Notes under the pieces: generated by a model
Databases searched by the model: none
What the model saw: only the letters and a program-made list of their open reading frames with translations
Told to the model about the DNA's origin: nothing
Part shown: one piece after another, positions 37,380-46,569 of the stretch
Layout of the letters: the number at the start of each line of letters is the position of its first letter
Numbering within the stretch: the first letter of the stretch is position 1
Program-made: the position numbers and the translations under genes
Assembly: GCF_014646155.1 (NCBI RefSeq)
Contig: NZ_BMMX01000001.1
Span: forward strand, 483,720-547,719
Direction: 5' to 3'
Source: Mangrovihabitans endophyticus
GTDB lineage: Bacteria; Actinomycetota; Actinomycetes; Mycobacteriales; Micromonosporaceae
Length of the DNA: 64,000 nt

Positions 37380-38627
37380 TCAGGCGCCGACCAGCACGCG
37401 GAAGGGATCGCCGTCGAGGACGCGTTCACGGCGGAAGAACTGGGTGTTCAATCCTCCCTGGGCGTTGTTCTCCGTGGCGTTGATCATGCAGACGCTGACC
37501 CCGGCCGGGTCCGTGGAACGGGGGAGGTTGAAGTCGCAGTTGTCGAAGGTGCGCCGGGTTCCACCGGAGGAGAGCCCTTGCCGCGACCGCGCGATGGGGT
37601 ATTCGTCGCAGCTCTTGTCCGCGATGCTCGGCGCGTCCCCGCAGGCGCGATTGCGGTTGGTATCGATGATGTTCTGGTTCGTGGTGCGCGTCAGCGGCCG
37701 GGCAAAGCTGTTGCCGGGCAGCCCCCCGAGTCTTTGGGCGCGGGACACGTGGGAGGCGAGGTCGGGATACAGGCTGCTGCTGTAGATCAAGGCCGAGGCG
37801 TACCAGGGGATGACACAGCCGGCGGAGTTGTTGCCTGCGGTCGCGTTGTCGCAGCGGATGGGGGTCATCGGTACGCCGGCAGTCGCCGGCGGGTATCCGG
37901 CGTTGGTGTAGACCAGGTTCCAGGTGGTGGTGCAGGAGCCGACGGCACCGGGTGCGGTGGCCGTGGTGGTGAAGAAGGCTTCGCCGGCGCGCAGGGAATT
38001 GAACGGCTGGACCGGGCCCGTGTCGAAGGTGGAGCTGTCGACGACGCAGGCGCCTGCCGCCGTGGTGTTGCCGGATATCGTGGCCCGTAGCGCGTCACCC
38101 CATCCGCTGGCCGGACTCGCATCTACCTGGTGGGCGAAGGTGGTCAGCGTCGTTGAGGTGTAGGCGTAGCTGGAGACGACCGAGGAGAGCTCACCGGTCA
38201 GGGTTTCGACGCCGTCGGTGACGGTGTACGTCCAGTAGTGCAGTGTGAGCACCTCGCAGGCATCGGTGCGCAGGGCCCACACCCCGGTGAACGCGTTGTC
38301 GATGCACCACTGGGGAAGCGGCAGGGTGTCAAGCCCGGCGAGGTTCGGTCCGGCCTGCTGACGTTTGGTCGCGTCGCCGCTGATGCCGGGCACGGCCTCC
38401 AGACACGACATGTGCTTTCCCCGGTCCGCGGTGGCACACGTCGACCGGGCCGACTGCCGGCGCTGCGTCGTCGACGCTGGCTCGTGTGCGGGCTGGTCCG
38501 CGGTGCGCGCGCCGGCGGGCGGTGACGCGGGCGCCGCAGCCGCCCCCGTCGCTGACGCGGTGATGCCGGTGGTCAAGAGGGCGAGGACGCTTGCGGCGCG
38601 CATCGCGGATTTCCATCGAGGGTTCAT
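37380..38627 (-). CDS. Secreted NucA/NucB-type deoxyribonuclease
   Basis: A 415-residue exported protein: signal peptide MNPRWKSAMRAASVLALL..ASATGAAAA, then a Cys-containing beta-rich region of about 250 residues with no known fold. The C-terminal domain has CDEYPIARSRQG, NATENNAQGG and RERVLDGDPFRV. This matches the NucA/NucB family (Bacillus sporulation and competence DNases), including the DEYP and ENNAQGG active-site motifs. It is likely to degrade extracellular DNA. The long N-terminal half is not found in the short Bacillus enzymes and may target or inhibit the nuclease. Confidence 0.85.
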   Translation of the reverse strand: MNPRWKSAMRAASVLALLTTGITASATGAAAAPASPPAGARTADQPAHEPASTTQRRQSARSTCATADRGKHMSCLEAVPGISGDATKRQQAGPNLAGLDTLPLPQWCIDNAFTGVWALRTDACEVLTLHYWTYTVTDGVETLTGELSSVVSSYAYTSTTLTTFAHQVDASPASGWGDALRATISGNTTAAGACVVDSSTFDTGPVQPFNSLRAGEAFFTTTATAPGAVGSCTTTWNLVYTNAGYPPATAGVPMTPIRCDNATAGNNSAGCVIPWYASALIYSSSLYPDLASHVSRAQRLGGLPGNSFARPLTRTTNQNIIDTNRNRACGDAPSIADKSCDEYPIARSRQGLSSGGTRRTFDNCDFNLPRSTDPAGVSVCMINATENNAQGGLNTQFFRRERVLDGDPFRVLVGA

Positions 38628-39053
38628 GCGATCTCCCGTGCATTCGCTGATCCGATTATCGATTCGGTCGCCCGAACGGGCGGCGGGGGACGACGTATAA
38701 CTGAGGACTCGTCATCCGACCCGGACCGGCAATCAAAAGATATCGACAATCTTAAAATGAAGTCAATGTGTGATCAGATGAATGGCGCGCGGGCCGGATA
38801 AGCTCGCCCGGTGCAATTTTTGGCCACGACCCCCGGATCGTCTCGCCTTAGTGCCCTGGTAGGCGGCCATGTGGTTCCGTCACGGAAAAGGTCGGCGGAT
38901 CAGAAATAGATGCGTCGTGGAGCCCGAATATTCGAAAAATGGAGCGGATATATGCCCGATGTGGGGCTGGGGAATAAGCGATGCTGAGTCGGGGGATAGG
39001 CGATGTGGAGCGTCCACCGGAAATTCCTGATCGCGATGCGCCCCTCGACGCGG
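38628..39053. other. Intergenic region upstream of the nuclease gene
   Basis: A stretch of 426 bases between the 3' end of a response-regulator gene and the 5' end of the nuclease gene. It is more AT-rich than its surroundings near 38720-38780, where a candidate promoter lies. At 38969-39007 two near-identical copies of GGGG(A/G)ATA(A/G)GCGATG stand 23 bases apart. I see no coding frame with normal codon use. Confidence 0.5.
38737..38766 (-). promoter_or_regulatory. Candidate sigma-70-type promoter for the nuclease gene
   Basis: Read on the minus strand, TTGACT and TATCTT are separated by 18 bases, and the pair sits about 110 bases ahead of the nuclease ATG in an AT-rich pocket. Both hexamers are close to the housekeeping consensus. 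Confidence 0.4.
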
Positions 39054-39728
39054 TCAGCGATGCGCCGCGGCAGCCGGAGCCAGCCGGTAGCCGACGCCGC
39101 GCACCGTCAGCAGGACCGGTGGGTCGCCCAGCTTGCGGCGCAGTTGGGCGACCACCACGTCCAGCACATTGGACTGTGGCGGCACCAGTTCGTCCCAGCC
39201 GGCGGCGATCAGCTCGGGGCGGGCCACCGGCTCGCCCCGAGCGGTCAGCAGGCGGCGCAGGACGGCGAACTCCTTGCCGGTCAGGGGCAGCTCGCGGCCG
39301 TCGCGGCGGGCCTCCCAGCGGCCGGCGTCGAGTTCGATCCCGGCGTGCCGCAGAGCGACCGGCGGCGCGGACGCGCCGCGTCGGCAGAGGTTGCCGACCC
39401 GGGCGACCAACTCCGCCATGGCGAAGGGCTTGCCGAGGAAGTCGTCGCCCCAGGAGAGACCCTCGACGCGCTCGGCAGGTACGTTGCGGCCGGTCAAGAA
39501 CAGCACCGGGACGCGCCACCCGGCCAGGCGCCGGGCCGCGACGTAGCGCAAGGCGTCCCCGGCCGGGAGCATCCGGTCCACCACCGCGCAGTCGTACGCG
39601 TGCACGCTCAGAGCCTCATCAACGTCGGGCAGGTCGGCCGCGCCGTCAACGGCGAAGCCAGCCGATCGCAAGGCCGCGTCCAGGGCCAGTCGCAGATTCG
39701 CATCGTCCTCGATGACTAGTACCCGCAC
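39054..39728 (-). CDS. OmpR/PhoB-family response regulator
   Basis: A 224-residue regulator if begun at GTG 39728, which gives VRVLVIEDD as the N terminus and the same length as the paralogue at 40671. The acidic pair is at residues 8-9, the phospho-acceptor is Asp51 (VVDRMLP), and GKPF carries the conserved Lys. The C-terminal winged helix ends TVRGVGYRLAP. No kinase gene adjoins it on its own strand. The histidine kinase encoded beyond the divergent SARP is the nearest partner. The two regulators are clearly related over their whole length, so this may be a duplication. Confidence 0.9.
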   Translation of the reverse strand: MRVLVIEDDANLRLALDAALRSAGFAVDGAADLPDVDEALSVHAYDCAVVDRMLPAGDALRYVAARRLAGWRVPVLFLTGRNVPAERVEGLSWGDDFLGKPFAMAELVARVGNLCRRGASAPPVALRHAGIELDAGRWEARRDGRELPLTGKEFAVLRRLLTARGEPVARPELIAAGWDELVPPQSNVLDVVVAQLRRKLGDPPVLLTVRGVGYRLAPAAAAHR

Positions 39729-39836
39729 AGGTACAAACCGTATCGGCCAGCGCGAATCCGTGCCTGGCGGCATCAATGAACCTTTTCAACCTGGCATCGA
39801 GCCCGTTGGTTGCGCGCCGTCGACCAGCGGCCGGGC

Positions 39837-40559
39837 TCATCGGGCCGGATCGCCGGAGAGCACCAGTCCGCGGGCGGCGACCAGCACCGGACCGGGCTCG
39901 ACCCCGAGTTCGGTGGCCAGCACCTCGCCGGCCCGGCGGTACACCTGCAATGCCTCGGCCCGCCGTCCGGCCGCGTGCAGAGTCTGCATCAGCTGAGCCC
40001 AGGCATCTTCGCGCAACGGCGCCGCGCCGGTCACCTCCCGCAGGGTGCGCACCGCACCGGTCGCCCGGCCCAGGGCAAGCTGCGCCGCCGCCCGCTGCTG
40101 GCACAGGTCCAGCCGCAGGTCCTCGATCCCCTCGGTGGCCCACGCGAGGCCGCCGTAGGGGCGGCCCCGCCACCAGCCGAGCGCCCGCTCGACAAGGCTC
40201 AGCGCGGTCTCGTGCGCCTCGCGGGCGGCGGCCGAGCGGGCCTCGGCGGCCAGCCGTACCGCCTGGTCCGCATCGATCTCATCGGGGTGGACCAGTAACC
40301 GGTACGCGTCCCCCCGCCGTTGCAACCGCTCCTCGCCGGGCAGCGTCCGGCGCAGCTTCCAGACGTACGTTTGCAGGTTCGCCACCGCCGACGCCGGCGC
40401 CCGGCCGCCCGGCCAGACCTCCTCGGTCAGTTGGTCCAGGGTGACCCAGGCGTTGCGGTGCAGCAGCAACATGGCCAGCACCAACGCCGGCTTGGCCGGA
40501 ATCGGCCGGTGCACCCCCGTGGTGTGCACCTCGACGGGACCGAGTACGTGGAAGAGCAC
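39837..40559 (-). CDS. Small SARP-type transcriptional activator
   Basis: A 240-residue regulator. The N-terminal OmpR-like winged helix (LLHRNAWVTLDQLTEEVWP, ANLQTYVWKLRRTL) is followed by a bacterial transcriptional activation domain (RPYGGLAWATEG, LHAAGRRAEALQVYRRAGEVL, ATELGVEPGP). It has no NTPase or TPR part, like pathway-specific SARPs. The start GTG 40559 has GGAGGTAGGAAC upstream. It lies between two related response regulators, divergent from the kinase operon. SARPs bind direct repeats and activate secondary-metabolism or exo-enzyme genes. Confidence 0.9.
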   Translation of the reverse strand: MLFHVLGPVEVHTTGVHRPIPAKPALVLAMLLLHRNAWVTLDQLTEEVWPGGRAPASAVANLQTYVWKLRRTLPGEERLQRRGDAYRLLVHPDEIDADQAVRLAAEARSAAAREAHETALSLVERALGWWRGRPYGGLAWATEGIEDLRLDLCQQRAAAQLALGRATGAVRTLREVTGAAPLREDAWAQLMQTLHAAGRRAEALQVYRRAGEVLATELGVEPGPVLVAARGLVLSGDPAR

Positions 40560-40670
40560 CGTTCCTACCTCCCCGTGGACCACCGGACGGCGGCCGTAGC
40601 AATACCATCCATCGAAGTGCATGAGGATCCGATGACAGCCGGACCGACCATCAGGAACGGGGGACCAGCG

Positions 40671-41345
40671 GTGCGCGTAATGGTCGTCGAGGACGACGAG
40701 AACCTCCGGCTGGCGGTGACCGCCGAACTGACCCGCGACGGGTTGCTGGTCGACGAGGCCGGTTCGGTGTCCGCCGCCGCGGCCGCGCTGGCCACAGGCG
40801 GGTATGACTGCGTGGTCTTCGACCGGATGCTGCCGGACGGCGATGCGATGGAACACGTCCGGCGCCGCCGCAGGCAGGGCTGGACGGTGCCGGTGCTGTT
40901 CCTCACCGCACGGGACACGGTCGCCGACGTGGTCGCCGGCTTCGCCCACGGCGGCGACGACTACCTGGTCAAGCCGTTCGCGATGGCCGAGTTGCTGGCC
41001 CGCGTCCGGTTGCTGGCCGGCCGGTCGGCCGGCGCGCGGCCGGCCCTGCTGCGGCACGCCGACATCGAGTTGGACGGCGTCCGCCGGCAGGTGCGCCGTG
41101 CCGGGGTGCTGCTCGGTCTGACGCATAAGGAGTTCGCCGTGCTGGAGTACCTGATGACCCGCCCCGGGCAGGCGGTCAGCCGCACCGACCTGATCGAGCA
41201 CTGCTGGGACAGCAGCGCCGAGCCGATGTCCAACGTGGTGGACGTCGTGGTGCGACGGCTGCGGATCAAGCTCGGCGAGCCGGAGGTGGTGCGCACCGTA
41301 CGCGGCCGCGGCTACCGGTTCGCCGAGGCGGAACCGGGCCGGTGA
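40671..41345 (+). CDS. OmpR/PhoB-family response regulator
   Basis: A 224-residue regulator starting at GTG 40671, with GGGGGA upstream; ATG 40632 would add 13 residues. It has VRVMVVEDDENLRLA, phospho-acceptor Asp51 (FDRMLPDGD), LVKPFAMAELLARV, and a winged helix that ends TVRGRGYRFAEAE. It overlaps the kinase gene by four bases (GTGA), so the two make a two-component pair. Confidence 0.94.
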   Translation: MRVMVVEDDENLRLAVTAELTRDGLLVDEAGSVSAAAAALATGGYDCVVFDRMLPDGDAMEHVRRRRRQGWTVPVLFLTARDTVADVVAGFAHGGDDYLVKPFAMAELLARVRLLAGRSAGARPALLRHADIELDGVRRQVRRAGVLLGLTHKEFAVLEYLMTRPGQAVSRTDLIEHCWDSSAEPMSNVVDVVVRRLRIKLGEPEVVRTVRGRGYRFAEAEPGR

Positions 41346-42592
41346 GCGGCTCCGCGCTCGGCCGGCTGCGGGCGCTGCCGCGTTGGGTCACGGCGTGGTC
41401 CGGCGCCTCCACTGCCCTCGGGGTGCTCGTGCTGGGCGTTTTGCTGGTGCACCTCGACGGGGTCCACCGGGACGCGGTGCTGGACGGCGAGCTGGGCCGG
41501 GTCACCGCGGCGGTGCTCCGGCTCGTCCATGACGACGTGGCGGTCGACATCACCGACGTGTCCGCCGACCCGGTCAGCACCGGCTGCCCCCAGTTCGCCG
41601 TGCTGCCCGGTGCGGCGCCCCGGTTCCCCGGCTACGTCAGCGAGCGACCGTGCGTGCCGATGGACCCGGCGGTGCTGGCCTACTGGGCCGAGCGGGCCAC
41701 CACCACCGGCCGGTTGACCGCCACCACCGTGCGGGCCGACGACGGTCGGCCGGCCCGGCTGGCGGTAGAGCCGTTCCGGCAGGACAACGGTCAGGTGATC
41801 GGCGCGGTGGTCGCGGTGGCCGACGCCGAGCCGCAGCGCAGCGCGCACCGGCGGACCATGCTGGCGGTGGCCGGCGGCGGACTGATGCTGCTGGCGGCGG
41901 TCGCCGTCGGCGGATACCTGCTGTCCACCCGGGCCATCCAGCCGGTCGCCGCCGCCCTGCAACAGCACGAGGTGCTGCTCGCCGACACCGCCCATGACCT
42001 GCGTACTCCGGTGGCCGCGTTGCGCGCCCTGGCCGAGGCGGCGCTGCTCAATCCGGACCGGCGGGCCGAGCTGTTACCCCGCGCGGTCGACTTGGCCGAG
42101 CGGATGGGTGCGGTGGTGGACGGGGTCCTGATCCGTGCCCGGCTGGCGGCCGGGGTGGAAGCTCTGCACGCCGAGCCGCTCTGGCTGGATCAACTGGTCA
42201 GTACCGTGGTCGACGAGACACCGCCGGACGGCGCCGAGGTGACCCTGACCGCCGCGCCGACCCGGATCCGAGCCGATCCTGCCCTGGTCCGCCGGGCGGT
42301 GGCCAACCTCCTGGACAACGCGTTACGGCACGGCCGGACGCCGGGCCGGCGTGCCATCGTGCATCTGACCGTGGCCGGCGGGCGGGTGCTGGTCGCCGAC
42401 CACGGCCCGGGGGTCGACCCGGCTCTGGCCCGGGCCTCGTTCGACCGGTTCAGCAGCACCGGCGGGTCCAGCGGACTGGGCCTGTCCATCGTCCGCTGGG
42501 TGGCCGAGGCGCACGGCGGCACGCTGCGCGTCTACAACGCGGAGGAGGGCGGGGCCATCTTCGAGCTGGTGCTGCCGGACGGCACCGCATGA
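41342..42592 (+). CDS. Sensor histidine kinase
   Basis: A 416-residue membrane kinase. Transmembrane segments lie at about 18-40 and 180-200 around an extracellular sensor of about 140 residues that contains two cysteines (STGCPQF, SERPCVPM). Next come a short linker, the H-box ADTAHDLRTP (His218), N-box NLLDNALRHG, G1 DHGPGVD and G2 GLGLSIV. All catalytic boxes are intact. It partners the upstream overlapping regulator. Fifty-five bases separate it from the FN3-protein gene, which may belong to the same transcript. Confidence 0.94.
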   Translation: MSGSALGRLRALPRWVTAWSGASTALGVLVLGVLLVHLDGVHRDAVLDGELGRVTAAVLRLVHDDVAVDITDVSADPVSTGCPQFAVLPGAAPRFPGYVSERPCVPMDPAVLAYWAERATTTGRLTATTVRADDGRPARLAVEPFRQDNGQVIGAVVAVADAEPQRSAHRRTMLAVAGGGLMLLAAVAVGGYLLSTRAIQPVAAALQQHEVLLADTAHDLRTPVAALRALAEAALLNPDRRAELLPRAVDLAERMGAVVDGVLIRARLAAGVEALHAEPLWLDQLVSTVVDETPPDGAEVTLTAAPTRIRADPALVRRAVANLLDNALRHGRTPGRRAIVHLTVAGGRVLVADHGPGVDPALARASFDRFSSTGGSSGLGLSIVRWVAEAHGGTLRVYNAEEGGAIFELVLPDGTA

Positions 42593-42647
42593 CGGATGTA
42601 TCGAGTGTGGACCAAATATGTACGTGGTTGTCTATGCTCGGCGGGTG

Positions 42648-44519
42648 ATGAGGTGCCCCGGCGCGCGCCCGCGCGTACGCCGCCTGCGGCTGCCGTTGGT
42701 GCTGCTCGTGGCCGTGTTCCTGGTGGCCGGCACCGCGGCGGTGTCCGGCGCCGGCGCTACGCCACCCGGGCTGACCTTCGCCGACGTCGGCCGGTGGTTC
42801 GCCGACCCGCAGACCAGCCGGATCTACCGTGTCAACGGCACGACCCACGCGGTCGACGCCGAGGCCCGCCTCGACCGGGTCGAGCCGGGCGCCGAGGTGG
42901 TGCAGGGCGATCTGGGCGTCTACGTGGTCGGCCGGCGCCGCATCGACACCGTTGACAAGGCCGACCTGACGGTCGAGACGAGCATTCCCGCACCGGCGGC
43001 GGAGCAGCCCCTGGCGTTCGACGTGCCGAGCGGGCCGTACGGGGTCTATCCGGGGCAAGGCCGCGTGGTCCGGTTCTCCGACGAGCCCACCGTGATGGAG
43101 GCCGGCGGGCCGGTCGCCGGCGCGGCGGTCGGGCCGGACGGCACGCTCTGGCTGCACCGCGCGGACCGCGGCCTGCTCTGCGAGCTGACCCCGCGAGACG
43201 ACCGGGTGTCCTGCCCGGCCCGGGTTCCGGTGGGCGACCGCGGCGGCCTGGCCACGCTGGACGACGGCGTGGTGTTCGTGGACACCATCGACGACCGGAT
43301 GACCCCGGTGACCGGCGACGGCCTCGGCGAGCCCGTCGACCTGGCCGCCGACCTGCCCGCAGACGCGCTGATCGGCGCCGGTTCGCTACCCGGCCGGGTC
43401 GCGGTCGTCGACCCGGGGAAGAACCGGTTGCTGCTGCTCGGCCCGGACGGCTCGGCGCAGCCGGTGCCCCTGCCGCCCGGCGACTGGGCGGCACCGGTGT
43501 CCGGTCGGTCGTCGGTGGCGCTGCTGGATGCGAGCAGCCGGCGGATTGTCGTGTTCGATCGGGACGGCGAGGAGAGGGAGTCCGTCACGGTGCCGAAGGG
43601 GGCGGGATCCCCGGAGATCCGGCAGGGCCAGGACGGGCGGGTGTACCTGGTGTGCGACGACGGCCGACGCGTCCTCGTGCTCGACGACCAGGGCCGGGCC
43701 GTGGCGGTGACGGGTAATGACGAGCCGTCGGCGCCGGGCGAATCGTCCGGTGCGGCCCGTCCGTCCGCGGCAGGCCGGCCCGACGTCGCATCGAGCCGCC
43801 TGCCCAGCGGCGCCACACCGCGACCGCCAGCCACCGGGCCGGTAGAGAGTGGCACTGGACCTTTGGACGGCACTGGACCTTTGGACGGCACTGAATCTTT
43901 GGACGGCGCCGGGCCGGCGGACGGCGCCGGGCCACCGGCCGCTCCCGGGCCGCCGGATCCGCCGACCCGGCTGGTCGCCGCGCCGGTCGGAGGTGGCGAG
44001 TTGACCGTCGACTGGACCCCGGGCGCGGACAACGGCAAGCCGATCACCGGCTACGTGGTCACCTGGACGGCCGAGGGTGGACAGCCGTCGTCCCGGGTGC
44101 TGCCCGGAGGCTCCCGCGCGATCACCCTCACCGGCCTGTCCCTGGCCGCCACCTACCGGGTGACGGTGGCCGCAGGCAACGCCGTGGGCGCCGGAGCACC
44201 CGCCGACACGGCGGTGACGATGCCCTCCCGGTCGGTCACCGTCTACCGAGGCGAAGACACCACCCACGAGCCCGACTGCCTGCCGCCGAACTGCGCCTAC
44301 ATCCAGGTCGAGCTGCACGGATTCGAACCGAACACCCAGTACGGCCTGGAGCCGTACTCGTCGCAGTGGGGTCACTTCAACCCGGGTGCCGGTCTCGGCA
44401 CGGACGACCAGGGCACGCTCATCGCCCGGCACCGGTTCCCGTACAGCGGCGTCGGCGAGACGGTGTGGGTCGAGGTGGACGGTGTGACGTCCAACCGTTA
44501 CGTCTGGCCGGCCCGGTGA
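42648..44519 (+). CDS. Exported beta-propeller-like protein with fibronectin type III domain
   Basis: A 623-residue precursor. The signal or anchor segment is LRLPLVLLVAVFLVAGTAAV. Residues 45-365 look like a repeated beta-propeller (recurrent DGTLWLH, DGRVYLV, GRVAVVD units). A Pro/Gly/Ser linker with six-residue repeats follows. An FN3 domain (PTRLVAAPVGGGELTVDW, YRVTVAAGNAVGAG) occupies about 440-530, and a Cys-containing C-terminal domain ends the protein. ATG 42648 is chosen; ATG 42618 would add ten residues. It overlaps moxR by GTGA. It probably acts at the cell surface as part of the MoxR module. Confidence 0.75.
   Translation: MRCPGARPRVRRLRLPLVLLVAVFLVAGTAAVSGAGATPPGLTFADVGRWFADPQTSRIYRVNGTTHAVDAEARLDRVEPGAEVVQGDLGVYVVGRRRIDTVDKADLTVETSIPAPAAEQPLAFDVPSGPYGVYPGQGRVVRFSDEPTVMEAGGPVAGAAVGPDGTLWLHRADRGLLCELTPRDDRVSCPARVPVGDRGGLATLDDGVVFVDTIDDRMTPVTGDGLGEPVDLAADLPADALIGAGSLPGRVAVVDPGKNRLLLLGPDGSAQPVPLPPGDWAAPVSGRSSVALLDASSRRIVVFDRDGEERESVTVPKGAGSPEIRQGQDGRVYLVCDDGRRVLVLDDQGRAVAVTGNDEPSAPGESSGAARPSAAGRPDVASSRLPSGATPRPPATGPVESGTGPLDGTGPLDGTESLDGAGPADGAGPPAAPGPPDPPTRLVAAPVGGGELTVDWTPGADNGKPITGYVVTWTAEGGQPSSRVLPGGSRAITLTGLSLAATYRVTVAAGNAVGAGAPADTAVTMPSRSVTVYRGEDTTHEPDCLPPNCAYIQVELHGFEPNTQYGLEPYSSQWGHFNPGAGLGTDDQGTLIARHRFPYSGVGETVWVEVDGVTSNRYVWPAR
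43851..43922 (+). repeat. Tandem 18-base coding repeat in the FN3 protein linker
   Basis: Four adjacent 18-base units: two identical (GGCACTGGACCTTTGGAC at 43851 and 43869), one with two changes, and one diverged unit. They encode GTGPLD, GTGPLD, GTESLD and GAGPAD. The copy number probably varies between strains. Confidence 0.8.
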
Positions 44520-45487
44520 ACCCGGCCGGGCCGGCGCGGATCGCCGCCCACCGGGTCGCCGCGCGGATCGTCGAGAACGTCGGCCAGATCATCCGGGGCA
44601 AGCCCGATCTGATCCGGTTCGCGGTGGCCGCCCTGCTGGCGGAGGGCCACGTGCTGATCGAGGACGTGCCCGGCCTCGGCAAGACGTCGCTGGCCCGGTG
44701 CCTGGCCCGCAGCGTCGGCGGCTCGCTGAGCCGGATCCAGTTCACGCCCGACCTGCTGCCCGGCGACATCACCGGCGTCTCGGTCTACCAGCCGGCCAAG
44801 GAAAGCTTCACCTTCCACCGCGGCGCGGTGTTCGCCAACGTGGTGGTCGCCGACGAAATCAATCGGGGCACCCCGAAGACGCAGTCCGCGCTGCTGGAGG
44901 TGATGGCCGAGGGCCGGGTGACGGCGGACGGCGAGACGCACCGGGTGCCCCGGCCGTTCCTGGTGGTGGCCACCCAGAACCCGATCGAGCTGGCGGGCAC
45001 GTATCGGCTGCCGGAGGCCCAGTTGGACCGATTCCTGATGCGGCTGTCGGTCGGGTATCCGGATGCCGAGGACGAGTTGCGGGTGGTGCTGGCGGACAAG
45101 GCCGGCGCGTCCCCGGAGGACCTGCGCCCGGTGGTGGACGTGCCGACCCTCACCCAGGCGATCGCGCAGGTGCGCGACCTGCGGGTGGACGAGGCGGTCG
45201 CGGACTACGCGGTCCGGCTGGCGGCGGCCACCCGTGAGCACCCCGACGTCCGGTTCGGAGCCAGCGTGCGCGGCAGCATCGCCCTGGTCCGCGCGGCTCA
45301 GGCGCTGGCCGTGCTCGCCGGCCGCGGCTTCGTCACCCCGGACGACGTGAAGGACGTCGCCGGCGCGGTGCTGGCGCATCGGCTGGTGCTCAGTCCGGAG
45401 GCCGAACTCGCCATGGGCGGTGCGATGGAGGTCGTCAGGGACGTGGTGTCCGCCACCGTCTCCCCGACGAGCGGTGCGGGCCGCTGA
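44516..45487 (+). CDS. MoxR-family AAA+ ATPase
   Basis: A 323-residue AAA+ protein. Walker A is EDVPGLGKTSLA, Walker B is VVVADEINRG, sensor 1 is VVATQNPIE, and GTYRLPEAQLDRF follows. Complete for the family, which acts as chaperone or assembly factor for envelope or metal-centre complexes, usually with DUF58 and transglutaminase-like proteins. That set follows here. The GTG overlaps the upstream stop, and the next gene begins three bases after its own stop. Confidence 0.95.
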   Translation: MNPAGPARIAAHRVAARIVENVGQIIRGKPDLIRFAVAALLAEGHVLIEDVPGLGKTSLARCLARSVGGSLSRIQFTPDLLPGDITGVSVYQPAKESFTFHRGAVFANVVVADEINRGTPKTQSALLEVMAEGRVTADGETHRVPRPFLVVATQNPIELAGTYRLPEAQLDRFLMRLSVGYPDAEDELRVVLADKAGASPEDLRPVVDVPTLTQAIAQVRDLRVDEAVADYAVRLAAATREHPDVRFGASVRGSIALVRAAQALAVLAGRGFVTPDDVKDVAGAVLAHRLVLSPEAELAMGGAMEVVRDVVSATVSPTSGAGR

Positions 45488-45489
45488 CC

Positions 45490-46569
45490 GTGCGTCCGAC
45501 CGGTCGGGGGTACGCGGTGCTCGGCACGGCGGTCCTGCTGCTGGCCGCCGGCTGGTGGACCCGGCTCGGACTGCTGATGGTGCTGGGCGCGGCGGGCGCC
45601 GCCTTGGTGCTGTGCGCGCTGGTCCTGGTGGCCGGCCCGGCGACGGCCGAATTGACGCGGTCGGTCCGGCCGGGCCGGGTGGCCCGTGGCGGCACCGCCA
45701 CGGCGGTGCTGCGCCTGCGGGTACCGGCCGGGGCGCGCCGGGCCGGGTTCGCCGTGCTCGACCACGTCGACGGGGTGCCCTATGTGCTGCGCCCGGGTCG
45801 CCCGGCGGCCGCATCGGTCACCGTTCTGGAACATCGGTTGCCCACCGACGCGCGGGGACGGTTCCGGCTCGGCCCGCTCATCCTGCATCGCGGGGACGCG
45901 TTGGGGCTGGCCCGGCACCGGACCGTGGTCGGCGGCCCGGCGGAACTGATCGTGCATCCTCGCCGCAGGCTCGCCCGCTCGGGTGGCGGGATCGGTCCCG
46001 CGGAGCCGGAGGGCCCGGCCGCCGGACTGTTCCGGCAGGGTTCCGATGACCTGCGGGACGTGCGCGAGTACCTACCCGGCGACGAGACCCGGCACCTGCA
46101 CTGGAAAGCCACCGCGCACACCGGCCGCCTGATGGTCCGAGACCTCGCCGAGCCGCGCCAGTCGATGCTCACCGTCCTGCTGGACACCCGGGCCGGGGTG
46201 ATGGACGCCCCCGTCTTCGAGGAGGCGGTCGAGGTGGCCGCCGCATTGCTCGACGCCGCCCTGACCGCCGGCCATCGCGCCCGGCTGCGAACCGCGACGA
46301 GCACGGTCGTGGCCGCCGACGAGGCGATCGACGGCCGGCGGCGGATCCTGGACGTCCTCGCCGAGGTCCGCCCGGACGCGCCGGCCGCCGGCGCGCTCGG
46401 GGTGGGGGCCGAGACGGTCGGCCGGCTGGCGATCGTCACCGCCACCGGACCGGATCGGGTGGTGGCCCGGCAGCGCTATCCGGCCGCCGCCGACGTCGTC
46501 GTGCTGGCCGTCGGCGCCGGGCGAACCGCAGAAGCGGTGCTGCGCACCTGGAACGGCAGCCGCGGATGA
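45490..46569 (+). CDS. DUF58 (VWA-like) membrane protein
   Basis: A 359-residue protein. Two N-terminal membrane helices (about 8-50) precede a soluble part whose DUF58 hallmark is DDLRDVREYLPGDETRHLHWKA, followed by LMVRDLAEPRQSM and a VWA-like strand LTVLLDTRAG. It is the standard partner of MoxR ATPases. Start GTG 45490, three bases after the moxR stop; its stop overlaps the transglutaminase-like ATG. The module probably assembles or monitors an envelope complex. Confidence 0.92.
   Translation: MRPTGRGYAVLGTAVLLLAAGWWTRLGLLMVLGAAGAALVLCALVLVAGPATAELTRSVRPGRVARGGTATAVLRLRVPAGARRAGFAVLDHVDGVPYVLRPGRPAAASVTVLEHRLPTDARGRFRLGPLILHRGDALGLARHRTVVGGPAELIVHPRRRLARSGGGIGPAEPEGPAAGLFRQGSDDLRDVREYLPGDETRHLHWKATAHTGRLMVRDLAEPRQSMLTVLLDTRAGVMDAPVFEEAVEVAAALLDAALTAGHRARLRTATSTVVAADEAIDGRRRILDVLAEVRPDAPAAGALGVGAETVGRLAIVTATGPDRVVARQRYPAAADVVVLAVGAGRTAEAVLRTWNGSRG

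Noticed and set aside
43851-43890. CTGGAC copies in the FN3 gene as further SARP sites
   Set aside because: Spacing is 18 bases, the copies are inside coding sequence and they encode a repeat linker.
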